Positions 46,801 through 59,791 of a DNA stretch of 64,000 nt are shown piece by piece. Position 1 is the stretch's first letter. The number at the start of each line of letters is the position of its first letter. The notes under the pieces are model-generated. The model was not told the DNA's origin and did not search any database. It saw only the letters and a program-made list of their open reading frames with translations. This DNA comes from Lunularia cruciata (Eukaryota; Streptophyta; Marchantiopsida; Lunulariales; Lunulariaceae): the NCBI GenBank assembly GCA_948567375.1, contig OX419755.1, positions 2,671,001 through 2,735,000 of the forward strand, written 5' to 3'. A program made the translations under genes and the position numbers.

Positions 46801-47700
46801 TTGGAGCTTGGCTCCATACCTCCCATTTGATAGAGGATTTTCATTTCATGTTTAAGGAGTTCTCCACTATACTCTGCCTATGTCTAGGTCTCCTTTGTCT
46901 AGCCCTACTAGGGCTCCCAAACCGGTGTGCATATGGTTCCATGTATGACACAAAATGCATACATCTATTACGGTGTGTTGTAGGAAGAGAGCCCACTAGA
47001 GTTCATGATGTCATCCAGGATCTAGTGGCTCAGCTCCTCCAATCTACATTGTCCAAAGTATAGATTGAGCAGTGGTTAGACTTACCAAGACCACCTCCAT
47101 GCAAGGTGAGAGCAAATATCATCACATTCACACAAGGCCGGCGTACTTTGTTTGATGTGGTGGTCATGGACCCCTATGAGCAGAGACGACAGCACAAGAG
47201 GGCATTCAGGCAGGAGCAGCAGTGAACATCTTTGCTCCAGAGGAAAGGAGTAACATTATGCACCATGGCTCGACTCCAATACCTTTGTTCTCTGGCTGTG
47301 ATATTTTTGTGCACTTCCATCACCATTTGACGGACTACTTATGACAACAACACCAGGTTCCTTGCAGAGGAGAGGGGCTCTGGCTGTCTCCTACTTTCTA
47401 CAGAGAGTCTCAGACACATTACAACACTCGTAGGCATGGGGTCTCCATAGAAGACAGAAGTAGTTTTCTTGCTGCTTTTCAACTGGTTGTTTTGTAGCTT
47501 TCCCCTTGTTTTAAGCTTGGGGTCTAGGTTTTGCTTCGGTTTGTCACCCTTGTGTTTCATTTCATGCTCAGTTTCCCTCCTTGGTGCTTGATGCTCTGGA
47601 CTCCTTTTCGCTTTCCCTCCGGGTATATGTTTTTGTTTATCGCAATCAAGTAGCACTAGTCGGCCCAAGTGTGATCCACCTTGGTATGAACTTGTAGACT
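43849..47700 (+). pseudogene. LINE copy 2, second part including C-terminal region and 3' end
   Basis: The alignment with copy 1 resumes at 43849 and runs to about 44560 (shared TACATTCTCTCTTAGTTGACT, and CTTTTGGAGGA near 44218). A partial duplicate of its last 150 bp follows (44400-44560). After a poorly recognisable stretch (44560-45900), the C-terminal part is clear. The open frame 46503-47063 reads GGKGFGAWLHTSHL, CLCLGLLCLALLGL, and HLLRCVVGREPTRVHDVIQDL. A FTQGRRTLFDVVVMDP block follows at about 47128-47175, the end of such LINE polyproteins. A FHHHLTDYL-like tail lies near 47320. The tail is less decayed than the palm. The HLLRC...HD block is typical of plant and algal LINE C-termini. 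Confidence 0.68.
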
Positions 47701-48971
47701 CCTGCTATGAAGTACACTGATTAACCACAACAGGACCTGCTGTTTATTTTCCAATACTGTCATACGCACCAGCTGCATATTCAACTTCAGCTTCAACACC
47801 AGATTCCCTTCATTACTTGGAGTCTCATTCAATAATTTGCACCGTCGGACTCACTTTTCCCACTCGATGTTTTGAGCAATGCAGTATGTGAACTTCAGAA
47901 TGATTCGTTCGATTTTTACCCTGAGTTACTAAAGCGAGCGTGTTTGCAGTCACATTTGCAAGTTAATCAAAATATAACGTTTTTATTCAACTACGTTTCA
48001 CATATGGCAATTTTCGGAAACAATATTAGATCTTTGTAGCGTTACAACGTTACTCTACTACATGTCCGAGAGAGGGAAGAACCTCTAGCGTCTACCCGTG
48101 TTTCTTCCTGCACAATTTTGGGTGGTAATGTTTTCGTATCTTCAACCAGATAAGGAGGTTACTTGTTCTTTCTAACTTCCCGCATAGCCTGCATATCTAC
48201 CAGTAGAACAATGCGACAACCGTTTGGATACAAAATTATAGATGTGTCAGATTTTCAGCTCACCAAATACGGCGAGCTGTGCCCACCATATATTTTTGAG
48301 AAAATTTTTAAAGGCCAGTAACTTTTCACAAACACACCTGAATTGGCGTGGGCGATTAATCCGTTTGCCATGGAAATCAAAATCTCGTAATACAACTAAA
48401 TTCGATTCGCTGCAAAGAATCCAATCAACTACTAAGAGGTAAACTCATAGGTCCCATGATCAACTTCTGCATAAAAAGCTTCCTATAATCTGCACCATGA
48501 GCAATACATTGACATGCATTTGATCTTGTTACATATGAATAAACACAGTAGTAGAATCTCACCGAAAGTGTTGCACATCTACAATGATAAGCAACCTAAC
48601 GAAACTAATTCCACAAACTTTGTCCATATACAGGTTTATAGTATTAGAATGTACAGATGGAACACAAGTAGCGTTCTGACAGCTGATTAACTCGAAGCTT
48701 GAACTCTATTTACTTCAACATCCTCCTGACGCTAAAATGTATGCTGGACTTGATAGATATCCTACCAAGATCTGGGTAAATCATTGAAACATCCGGTATC
48801 AGGTAGCTGAAAAAACTCAAAATCTTACCTGTGGCTACTTCTTACCGAATCGTATACCGTATAGGTAGGCTACTGAAGATACCCCTATTTACAAGAGGAA
48901 GTGGAAATTTTATGTCGAGAGTATTTGATAAGCTAACCGACAAAGCTCAGATTGAAAGAGGCTGAGATATC
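47701..48971. other. Intergenic region downstream of SURNod19
   Basis: The composition is normal and little decayed. No gene was recognised. It probably contains the 3' UTR of the SURNod19 gene next to 48972, but I could not fix a polyadenylation site. Confidence 0.45.
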
Positions 48972-51131
48972 TTATTCTGCTTTGTTCGTTCCCTCCACTT
49001 GAATAGGCAAAGATGATATTTCATTTGTAAATGATGGCATGGGATCCGCGAGGTACATGTTGAAAAGACTCATGACCCCCGTTCGCGGCAGCAGGTTGCT
49101 GTACACAGCCTCCAGACGCAGCTCTTCCATATTTCGTATAGTTATACTCCCTGGCTTTGGAGAACAGACTGTCAAACCTACTACCCAACCCGCTTCATCA
49201 CCAGCTTCGCTACCTTGTCCGTAGATAGGCACAGATTCGCATATATTCTCACCAGCCTGAAAATGAAATGCAGTAAAATAAATTCTTACTGTCCTGATCA
49301 TAAGGTTTGAGAAAACTCAACACGGTATCTTTGTAACCACGATTATTTACATCTATCAATCATAACATGCAAGTCGAGCACAAATGTCATACAGTTGAAT
49401 ATAGGTGCCAGTATATCTCATGCTGCTCCGCTATAAATTGCTGAACTAGTCTATCCCGACTGAAGGTCAAACAGTAGATGTGATCCCCGGATGATATTCC
49501 GCTTCGAAACCTGAGAGTCGAAGTTTACCTTGTGATTTGAAACTTTAAGCAACTGGAAGAGTCTGAAGTTATGGATGAATTTATTTCCAGTTACATAGCT
49601 TGTTAATGACAAGCTCCAAAGTAAACACGGTCAAAACTAAAAGTTAAAGGTGATCTTTCCATTACCTCGTTGTAGACTCTGGCTCCTCGAGCTCCGGTGT
49701 GCTGATGAGCATAGGCGAAAATCAGGTCACCACCTCTGGGAAGACCTGCTACTGCGTGGCGGACATCAAGGCATTCTTCTTCTGACGTTCCTTCGTTGCA
49801 CTCTTGTACGTCGTACTCAGTCTGTCGCAAACACAGAACAGGTTTTCAGCACAAAAGCTTTTACAGAGCGTAAGAAGTACACGTAAGCCATAACAATTGT
49901 AAAGTTGTTGAATGGAAGTACATCAAGGGAGACGATTCTTCGTAAATTGAGCACACCGGTCGTCGTACATTGGATAAAACTCAGAACAGGCATGAATTCA
50001 TTGTATTTATTCAAAAAATCAAACCACCAAAATATTCAGCTTCAGCTCCTCCAACCACTTCAGCTCCTCCAAACTCCAGTCATGCCTCGGGTAGCACTAT
50101 TGACAGTGGAAACTAAACATGAAGCGTATCTCCGAGGACTTACTAGAAAAACATGACTTAAAGACACGACCAAATGGTCCACCTTGAGAAACATTGAAAG
50201 AGCAAGCAACCTGTGAGTAGAGGCTGGGACTAACCTTGCAATGAGGCTTTTCGAAAACCGAAGTTCGTGAGTCAGTTACGTCCAGTATGTAAGAGTGCAA
50301 AGGCCTCACAGACTCGTCCCACTCGACCCAGCTGATCGAGTATTTCATTTGGAGTCTTCTCGGTGAGGCTGGGAAGCCCGCTTTCACTGCACAACTCATC
50401 ATGTCGTAGCAACAGAACAGGCCACCTCTGTAGCCCTCGCTCAATGGACGACCGAACGGATCTACCTTGGCATCATACAAGTCACACAAGCATTCTCCAC
50501 AGCCCTTGAGATCAACAACTCCTCTCAAATCAATTGTATGAACGTTCAAATACCACGACTCCTCATAGCCCTCAGGAAGCCCGTCGTTATCACCAATCAC
50601 AATGCCGTAGGGAGCTGGAATGGTCACGTTTGTCTTCCTAATCTCTGCCCCGCCTCCGAAGTACTGATTTTTCAATGCTCCGCTGCACAATCCATCAAAC
50701 TTGAGCATTCCCGGGAAAGGCTTCGCTTCAGGCCTGAAGGCCATGAGTTCATGATGTCTGTGCAAAACCATATTGACAGATCCGTCAGAAGCAGGTGGCG
50801 GCCTAAGGGGAGCTGAGCTTAGAAGCTCTCCATAGCCTTTCTTCACGCCCATCTTTATCACAACCCAGTGGTGCACGTAAAGTTCCGTTAAGGGAACGGG
50901 CTTGCCCGTGTCGGCATCAACCATCTCGGCATTAAAACTGCGAATTGCTATATGGCCCTTGGGTAGTTCAACGTTGTAGTAGCGGTCACGAACATCTCCA
51001 GGGTTGAGTTCAAACGCAGGTGACAGGAAGGTCTTGTGCTGCAGTCTCTGCTGAGCTTTACCTTCCACAAGGAATGCTGCTCTTGCCCAGCAAAGAAGTG
51101 CTGCGAAAAAGAATACCACTCTAGTCTCCAT
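48972..51131 (-). CDS. SURNod19-family protein (stress up-regulated Nod 19), three exons
   Basis: This is the only intact gene seen. Exon 1 is 51131-50235, intron 1 50234-49822, exon 2 49821-49666, intron 2 49665-49257, exon 3 49256-48972. Both introns start GT (AAG|GTTAGT, GAG|GTAATG) and end CAG/ACAG, and both are phase 0. The product is 445 residues. It starts with a hydrophobic segment (VVFFFAALLCWARAAF), a probable signal peptide, so secretion or endomembrane location is inferred. Family blocks in order: LPKGHIAIRSFNAE (about 55-68), ELYVHHWVV (about 82-90), DNDGLPEGYEESW, CGECLCDLYDA, GGLFCCYD, then in exon 2 GGDLIFAYAHQHTGA, and in exon 3 ICESVPIYGQGSEAGDEAGWVVG. The Cys-rich centre and HxHxG-like run are conserved in the family, whose biochemical function is not established; members were first noted as nodulation and stress responsive. 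The family call is firm. It stands alone among repeats. Confidence 0.93.
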
Positions 51132-51666
51132 GACTCGGAAGTGACACCAATTTGTAGAAGATGTGTTCCTGGCAGCGGTAAATTGGACAATTTAAAACAG
51201 GTGAGAAGACGGCTTCATATCCACATGACTAATTTCCAGCGGTGGATTTTAAGAATACCAACAAAGGAGAAACGGATTTTTAATTGGTACAAGAAGATCC
51301 AATTGAGGTTCATATGTGATGTGCTCACTTCGGTCTTACATAGGGCCTTTGCTCCAGGCACGCAATTCAGCAGAGAATCTAACGCAGAGCCAACAGATTT
51401 CACAGTCGCAAAAACTGATGAGATATCTGGGATTCGAACTTCATGGCAGTCAATTCAGACTGCTAAAATTCAATTCAGTATTCGAGAGACCAAACGCTCT
51501 TCTTCAGTGAAAAGCAACGACCTCAACGTACCGTCTCCGGATAGAAGAGAATATTCTGAAGCTCAGATATCCAACTCTGTTTTCAGAAAATACACAGACC
51601 AGCGCTTGTAGCTCTGAAACCTTGTGTTGTGAAGCCACTTCCCTAGGAAACAGGATGTCGAGACTC

Positions 51667-51675
51667 CTTATAGAC
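51667..51675 (-). promoter_or_regulatory. Possible TATA box of the SURNod19 gene
   Basis: The minus strand reads TCTATAAGG about 540 bp upstream of the start codon. It would imply a long 5' leader. No closer TATA-like site was seen. Weak evidence. Confidence 0.22.
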
Positions 51676-53225
51676 CTCTTCACCCGGTTCTGTCTACGTC
51701 CTTTCTTGCTTTGCTGGACGTTGCGACGTCTTCATATCACTCTGCTGCAGTTGTAGAGTACGGTAGGAATTCATAACTGCTAATGACAAATGCTTCGCGG
51801 CTTTCTGAAGTGGTCATTCCCTTCCTGTAGAATTCCTTTCTCGGATCTTCCTCCCCTACGCCCATCTATCTGCTCTCATGCACCATCCAAACCTCTAGGC
51901 ACCAAGTAACCAGCGGTTCTAACGTCAGGGCAGAATGTTTTTTCTGCAGCGTGACAGTCATCCAGCAATTCAGGGAATGCCCACTTGACCCACCAAGTTG
52001 TGGGACCCGCTCAAGATTGAAGCCACACAGATATCAAAATCTTAAACATGCAGTCTAAACAAAGACTACTTGGATCTCATCTACCGAGATAAGTCGTGTG
52101 TTCACATATCGAGTCAGATAAGTTTCAACCTCCAGTTTTATGTCTCTTTCATCTGGGTCACTTATCATGTTACCAATCCAACAGAGTGCAGATTACTACT
52201 TGTACCCAACATCTCCTAACCAGATAATAAGTATCGCTAACGATTGTATTATGAGTGACTATTTAAAGTTGGAGTGGCAAAGAGTATGACTTCACGTGAC
52301 ATGGATTGTATTAGTGCTGCAAAAGCTATCTACACGTGACTCGAGTGGGTTTCTTAACTTCTAAGTTGAAACAAACTGATCTAACATCTTGTGTTGACAC
52401 ATATCTGTACCAATAGAAACATTGGATGATGTAAGTAGTTTAAGTGTGGACACACAAAGCTGAAAATGTTTGCCAACCTTTGACTTGTAGCGAGATGACA
52501 ACAGGCTTGGCTAGCTCGACTAACCATAATTTCAAATCCCTGTCAAATTGAACAGAAAGGTCATCTCGGTCTACTGCACTGTTTATATGAAACGGACACC
52601 CACAGCTCGATTAGTTTTATCTGATGAAGACGCTTTCGTGGGCCTCAACTTTAATTTCCCAAGCTCTCGCCTTGTCTTCTATAAAAGTTGTTGTACTTCA
52701 TCGAGTCATGTACTTTCAAAATGGGCACCGTGAATTCAATGGGTCATCTCTCTTGCTAAATTTCTATTGCGTTATCGTCGAATCCAATATAAAAATAATT
52801 ATCAGACTTGTCACTACGTCTGATTTGTCCCTTCCGAAAGTTAAAATTTAAAGGTTGCCCTTTCAAATGTAATTGGCCCAATAAAATACCCAGAAGGAAA
52901 AGACAAAAATAGAATACAAGCTCACCAAAACGGGCAAATAAGCATAGACAACAAAGCACTATGTAGAGTAACACACTAGAAATATGTAAAATGAGTAAAA
53001 TAAAAATCTACAATTGAAGTGTTTAGAAGAGATCTTCCCTGGATATGTTTGACAAATTTAAGTGGAGGGCCATCGATGGAAGAAGAGCACCCACTACTAA
53101 TGCCTATCCATAAAGCTTGTATCTCTTTAGAGTGACCAAGACCCCCTAGCAAAACTAAGAGGTAAGCATTGCAGGTGAGCCAAGATGCCTCTCCGTCTGC
53201 GTTCCAAAGAGCACAAACATACTGA
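51676..53225. other. Unannotated region upstream of SURNod19
   Basis: The DNA is non-repetitive in appearance with short open frames only (for example 52756-52974 minus). No domain was recognised. Confidence 0.4.
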
Positions 53226-53596
53226 TAGTGAAGGTGGCTGGCCAAACTTTTACACTGCTCAAGAGACAAAGGGGTAGGAGGCAAGCCATGCAGCATAGTG
53301 GTATTTTTTCTCCCAGAAAAGCAACAATCATGAAGACCTCTACTTGGATGCTAGCATGTGCCAAGGACTCTGGTAGAAGTGAATTTGTCATAATCACATC
53401 TTAAATGCTAGTGAAGATGGCCAAAAGTTAATAAAAGTGGCCAAAATTTACACTAGTAAAAAGACAAAAGGGTCAGAGGCAAGCCATGGAGCATAGTGGT
53501 CCTTTTTCTCCCAGAAAAGCAATGAGCTGGAGGCCTCCACTTGGATGTTAGCACTCAGGTCGAAGTGAATATGTCACAATCACAATCTTCTAATGC
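53226..53596. repeat. Tandem duplication of a ~185 bp unit
   Basis: Unit 1 is 53226-53408 and unit 2 is 53409-53596, directly adjacent. Shared runs include GAGGCAAGCCATG, AGCATAGTGGT and TTTTCTCCCAGAAAAGCAA. They differ by scattered substitutions and short indels. Confidence 0.85.
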
Positions 53597-55220
53597 ATAT
53601 GAACCATCCCTAAAAGTGATAATATTTATTTGCACTCTTAGGTGAAATGGGTCGAGTAAAACCATCCCTCACTTAATTTGAAACTGTGAAGGAGTGAAAT
53701 GTAAGAGCTGGACCAATACATCTCTAATGACAAATCGTGTATTCTAATTACTCTCTTGATCCCTTGATCTTGTACGCACAAAAGTTCAGGATGTGATACA
53801 CCTAACAGAAGCCGAAGGGCCTCATTTACCACAACCTGAAAATCTAAGCATGTACCTATGGTTTGGCGGTGTAATCCTTGTACCGGGACCCCCTGTACTG
53901 CGATACCTTCTGTCCTGCAAAACGCAAAGGTGGCTATGAGTTCGAAATGTGGACGTTTGAAGGCACATTTATGGCACGTTCTTCTTCGCTACGCTTTTCC
54001 AACCTTACGGGCGTTGCACAGAGACTACCATAGAATTTATAGTAGAGAGAGAGAGAGTCGGGTACTAACACGTAATTCTCCAATGAATCAACAACTTATT
54101 TATGCCCACAACACTGCTGTTGACGTACATGCTTTACTCAGCTGGAGTTGCCTCTTACTTTCATGCGAACTTGAAGAAAAGAACATGTACAGTACAGTAC
54201 TGCAGAGTAAAGGATTGCAGTAGAGGATCGTATATATATAGATGTACTTCCACTGAGGATTCGAAAGAAAATATAGTCTTCCTGTCGACATGGTTAAGGT
54301 TCGAACACGTTAGTTCGTCTTTGTGCTAATCTTTATGCAGATCAGGCACAGCGTCGAATACCTACTATCCAGAGAAGGAGGTAGAGTCTCTGGCTGAATC
54401 GATTCTAACCAGCCTCTCTTAATACGATAGTATCATAGACAGACGTATCTTTGGCACTGTAGTCGGTGGTCTACGGCCGGAATGGCTTCACAACTTCAAG
54501 TTTTCGTGGGGTGCTGGTTTTTGAGAAAAAAACGTTCTCTGAGAGAGTTTTGCCAATTGTCCACTTGATTATGAAATACAAAGAACATCAACATTTTCAA
54601 CCTCCTTTACATCTGCTATGAGTTTGACAAATTGTCGACCAAAAAGCGTGGCAGCTAGTTGGTGTTGTCGAAATAAAGTAGAGATGGTCGAATGTCCGAT
54701 CAGTAGTATGTATCAGGAGCCTTCTACATGGTCATCACTTGCATGAGATTCATTTGTTACCAAGAAAACTAGACATGCACTATTGAAGAACATTATAAGA
54801 TCTTTGAGTGATATATCAAAATTTTCACCACAAAATAGAACATAAATTTTTTTTAAGTGAAAGTATACAATAGTAATTTAAATAGAATTGCAATGCATGC
54901 TGTTTCCGTAGCCATGATTTGTTACCTCGGTAAGCTGCTGTCAAGTTGTCAAGTTTGATCACCGAACTTGAAATACCATAGCAAATATGGTGACAGAAAC
55001 TAGTGTGTAATGCCATGATGCACCGCCTAATTCTCCACTCGAGCGAGAGAAGACGGCACACCCCCATCTCTCGTGTTGTGGTTGGCTGGCTTAAGAGGAC
55101 TGGAACTTCGTTGACACTCTTTGAATTAAAGTATACATTTGGTCATAAACTATACTACTACCCATGTCCCATGTTGAGTTTGTCATAACAATGAAACCTT
55201 TACTTCAAATTTCGTGTCTC
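53597..55220. other. Unannotated intergenic stretch
   Basis: It includes a (GA)n run near 54041 and a short TA run near 54230. Open frames up to 121 codons (53858-54223) show no recognisable domain. No gene is called. Confidence 0.35.
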
Positions 55221-55299
55221 ACACCTCGTCGTGTACGACGAGGTGTTCGGTCGAGACCATACCAAGTAATCAAGACCCTCCATGTTTCGGTATGGTCTC
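55221..55299. repeat. Two adjacent perfect hairpins
   Basis: The first has 12 bp arms ACACCTCGTCGT / complement (55221-55232, 55235-55246) with a 2 nt loop. The second has 11 bp arms GAGACCATACC / complement (55253-55263, 55289-55299) around a 25 nt loop. Confidence 0.85.
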
Positions 55300-58200
55300 C
55301 AGCACTGGATACACACCATATTCTCTAGGGTCACGATCTATTCCAAGTGTAAGTTAGAAAAATCTTCAACTACAAATTAGAAGCTTTTTCTATTATATCT
55401 ATTTATGGGGAGAGAGGATGATCTTCTACTAAAAGTAAGATGAGGATGTGATTTTTATTTATTTATTGTTTATCAAGACCAATCATTTATAATCTGATTG
55501 ATCATATATTTGTCTGATGTTTATTATCATATTTGCCTCAAAATTATGTTAAAACCAAAATCCTATGCGGAGATGGAGATACTAAACTGGAATGTGTGCA
55601 AGAAAATGATGAGAGTCATCATTCAATTGCAAAAATTGAGGTACCTTTGGGTTCACTTAATATATGCACAGAGTTTATCATAGGGAAACTGAAATTTAGT
55701 GATCTGCATTCTCGATCATTGTGTCTAACATTTAAGAATTCAATGCGCAATGCTTTGTTCACTTGCATTCTCGTCTGAAGTAATAGAAAGCTCATACTTT
55801 GTTTCGGTGAAATTAATGTTAGAGATCTATGATAAGTATAAGTAAATATAATAGTAAGGTTTTTGATATTATAGGCACTTACAAAATCAAATATCTCCCA
55901 TCATATTAGTCGTTATCTCATCATATTAGTCATCTATGACCATACACTACTTCAGCTATTTTTCTGGATCATCAATAAAGTGCAATTTGATAACAGTAAC
56001 TTGAAAAATTCATGGAAACTACTTGTGGGCAGCAAGACAAATTGCACATTGATTCTTGCACATAAGCCTTGTAGATGCAAGAAATCCTTTTATTTATTTA
56101 TATATTTATTTAGGATTTGATACAGGCAAACCGCCTCCAATGAGCAAGCACTACATGCTATGTACTTAGCCTACATACTAAATAGAGCTACCATGGTTTG
56201 ATGGTTAGGGCCTTAGCTAATAGCTCCACCTACAAAAGTGAACCATAGAACTTAATAATCTAAGCTATTAAACCTTGGCCAACTTTTGTGCTGAATTTAT
56301 GGTCCTCTTTTCTAATCTGATTATCTCTTCTACACAAGTAACTGGGAGGTCAGGAATCAACTATTACCCACTATTGGTAGCTTACATATACAGTCTACAT
56401 TATCTCAATGTAGAAGCTCAACCATAGGTATATATAAACACACAATACGGATTCAGCATTCACAAGTTTTCAAAATTTAAGCATTAGAGCAATTGGATAC
56501 TCCAACTACTTATACAATGTATGTTGCTTGTTCGATTACTCTGAGCACTGGATTTCATTTTCTTCTTATTGTTACTCTGTCCTTGTGTTTAAAAATTCCA
56601 GAATGTACTTTATCTACCTGTTCACACATATTCTTAGTCTATGTCTTTCTTCGTATTCTCGAACTTAGCTAATAAACCATGCATAAAAAATGGATGCTAT
56701 TATAGTTATTGTAATTTATTGATTGAATGGCTTCTTTGGCAGAATTATAACCACCAGTGCTTTCTCTAAACCACTTCATTGGTTTAAGCATCTTATCAGA
56801 CCTCTCACACCTGTTGTGAAATTATAGATCTCTTCCTCAAAAGTTGTGCTTCAACCAAATCAACTAAATCAAACTCTCTTTCATAATCTGCATACTTTGC
56901 GGTATTGTAATTATTTATTTCTGAAGTGATCCTTGAGCTAGCTCTTAAAACTACCTAGCACACTGTCCCAAGTCATATGTATCACAAGTGCAAAATCCAA
57001 TAATTGAAGTACTTGAAAGGTTATATGTATTCAAATAAAGCACAGATTATAACCCTACATGCCTCCAACAATATTTCATAGTTCTAGCTGTTAATTTGAA
57101 ATTTCAAGGATTCGAATACTTGAGCAATTATATAAAAAATGAAGAGAATAATCATATAACCCAGATATGTCCAACAAAACTATATGGTCTTTTATATTAC
57201 CTTTAAACTCCAACAACGGTTATTGAAATACTTCTATTCAAGTCAAGCATACAATATAAATCCCCGTATGCATCTAAAATATATTACCTTGAAATTTCAG
57301 CTTGAAGCCTTAACTAGCATCTAGAGAGCCTTGAATGTATCATATCAATTGCTTCATCATTCATGAGTACCTCCTCTTTATATGAATTGACCATGTATTT
57401 TATCTTGAATTAATTGACTACTTTAGTCTATTCTAGTTGACTGTTCTCTTAATCATTATTCTATTTTTCCAAGAACTCTAATTCTCTCCACCAAGCAAAG
57501 CATAAACTATTCAAAACAAGAGAATATCATCCAAGTTTGAGATTCTTTTTGGTTTCTCCATGAGATAGCACTTGGAATTATGAAACTTATTAATAACCAA
57601 AGGAGGAAGTTTGACTTAACTGTATATGTTTGAGCATAATGCTACTATTATTCTCTCTTTGTTATTTGTCTTGCTCTCTAACAATAGTTCTTTTAGACTT
57701 TTTCCGATAATATAGATCAATCCACTCATCTCAATCCACTAATCTCATTCACATTTATACTTACTCTCTTCATGTCTAAAGAAGAAGCTTTTGATATGAC
57801 ATATAGACTTAAAGCCAAGCCAAACAATGGTTGGCTTTGCGTTAAGTCTTGATTCCAAACCTTCATGTTGCAGTTTGCATCAATTCAGCACTCATAATCA
57901 CATCTGACTCATCTATAGGCTTAAACTTATTTAAACTGCTTTATCGATTGCTTTAGCATAATGCTCCCTCTTAACACCAAGTTTATTACAATTTGGTAAT
58001 AAAACTCTGTATTCTTTTCTCAATTGTGCTCATTTTGACTTGGAACATAGGATTCCGGCGTACTGTGTTTTAGTGTACTATAGGCGGCCGAAGCACTCGA
58101 ATACCTCTCTTCTCTGGGTTTTGGTGAAATTTCAGTCCATATTTGTTATTCCTTATAGAAAACTGAAAAATATCCAAAAAACCAAACAAAGCTCTAGATA

Positions 58201-58721
58201 GAACTTTGAAAGTATAGATGAAAAACAAAGATTTTATGAATGCTCAAGAATCATAAATTTATCAAAGTCTAGTACCTCATAACAAGAGAGAAGTGGAAAC
58301 CAGGTTAGAGAAGCTCAAGTGGGATTGAGGATAAAACTCAAAATAAAAAGACTAGGACAAATGAGCTCTAGCCATTACCTTCTTTTAGAATAAAGTTAGA
58401 GATGATGAGAACGTGTTGACTTTGGATTAGACAGTTCCACGATATACGTCTCACTTTAGATCCTTGAATTTTTCTTGCGTAGAGTGTATTCTCTCCAATA
58501 GAACATGTAGTTATTGTAAAGCTGAAGCTGAAGATTCTTTTAGTGTTCCTCTATAATAGAAAAGATATTAATTAGGGGGACGGTGCACCTAACAGACACA
58601 CCAAATCTTAAATAAAGACAAGACCCAGTCTTGAGGAAATGCTATATTTTTAGACACCTGTAGTCATTTTCTTTGTTTCGAGTAGGGAGTCTCCTCCTAC
58701 AGATATTATAATTGGAGTTTT
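55300..58721. other. Unannotated AT-rich region
   Basis: There is no open frame above about 80 codons and no motif recognised. It is moderately decayed and may contain old repeats I cannot name. Confidence 0.4.
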
Positions 58722-59684
58722 GGAGTTTAGCTCCATTTTATACTTTATGTCTTTTCCTTGTACGGCTCGATGGGTCTTCATCTCCTTCTTGTTATCATAC
58801 GTGGTCGCTTTTTTCCTTCCCTCTAGTCATCTAGAAGGGAATTTCGAAATCTATACTTTTAAAAGCTTTTATACAATTAGACAGGGCAGACTGTATTCCA
58901 AACATGTTCAATCATGAGAACCTACCTGCCAAACGATACATAACGGCTAGGAGAAACGTAACATGTTTCATCATTAGCGAAGATGCCAATAAGAAGAGAC
59001 CACAAGAGCGCCACAAATATCACTGACGGTTACCCTCATAGCTGTTTGTAAGCTATTGATACAAATGTGTCCAAATCAATAACTATACTTTCGCTGGAGT
59101 GCTGGATATGTTTCTCTGCAAAATTATATAAAATGCGGAAGCGTTAGAAAGATCACAACCTTTCGGTAATTGTGCCTGTGTATATTGGATTGTACAATAC
59201 CTCTCACTTGTACTTGCAATCCACCCAGTCGGAATTTTCTCAGTTCTGTTGTCCCCTTGGAGTCCACCACTACACAGGATTGCGATTGACATCATGTGGA
59301 TCAAGTTCGATCTCAATGTCTGATTATTGGAAGCCCGCCCGAGTCTTCATATGACGTAGATAGTTGTACAGCTTACACTGGAAGGACCTCAATGATAGAC
59401 CTTTCGACCCATTGTCATGTCACCCTAGTGTATATGTCGATATTATCCAGTTTCAGACTCAACCGGGCCCCCAAGCGCTGTATACAAAATACATCAACTG
59501 CAGCGGAGCCGCTGACGGTTAATCATAGTTGACAACATCATCTCGTGATTTTGCAGATATGGCATGGACGACACTAACAGTGTTTTCTGAGGACTACCTG
59601 TGAATGAAAGGGGCGAACGCGAAGAATAGGAAGACCCATTCCGTACAAGGGTGAGACAAAAGAGGTAAAATGGGGCTAAGCTCC
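58722..59684. mobile_element. 963 bp unit bounded by inverted ~90 bp modules
   Basis: The left end (58722-58814, plus) begins GGAGTTTAGCTCCATTTTA and contains CCTTGTACGGCTCGATGGG. The right end (59606-59684, minus) is its inverted counterpart ending GGTAAAATGGGGCTAAG then CTCC. The interior shows no transposase-like frame. No convincing target duplication was seen. It is the same family as 17378-18904. Confidence 0.55.
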
Positions 59685-59791
59685 ATTATCTATATAGTAT
59701 AGAATTTCATTCGGTGAAAGAGTTTCAAGTCTAAGCAATTTATTAAGTTTATCCGACCGGTGATATATATCGAGTGCAACGGTAATTCATA

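Noticed and set aside
46503-47063. 186-codon frame that looks like a membrane protein
   Set aside because: The hydrophobic runs are degraded LINE C-terminal sequence; it aligns with the inverted copy at 11395-12540 and continues into the LINE end.
51036-51611. 191-codon open frame on the plus strand
   Set aside because: It overlaps the first exon and upstream region of SURNod19 in antisense and shows no domain; most likely a shadow.
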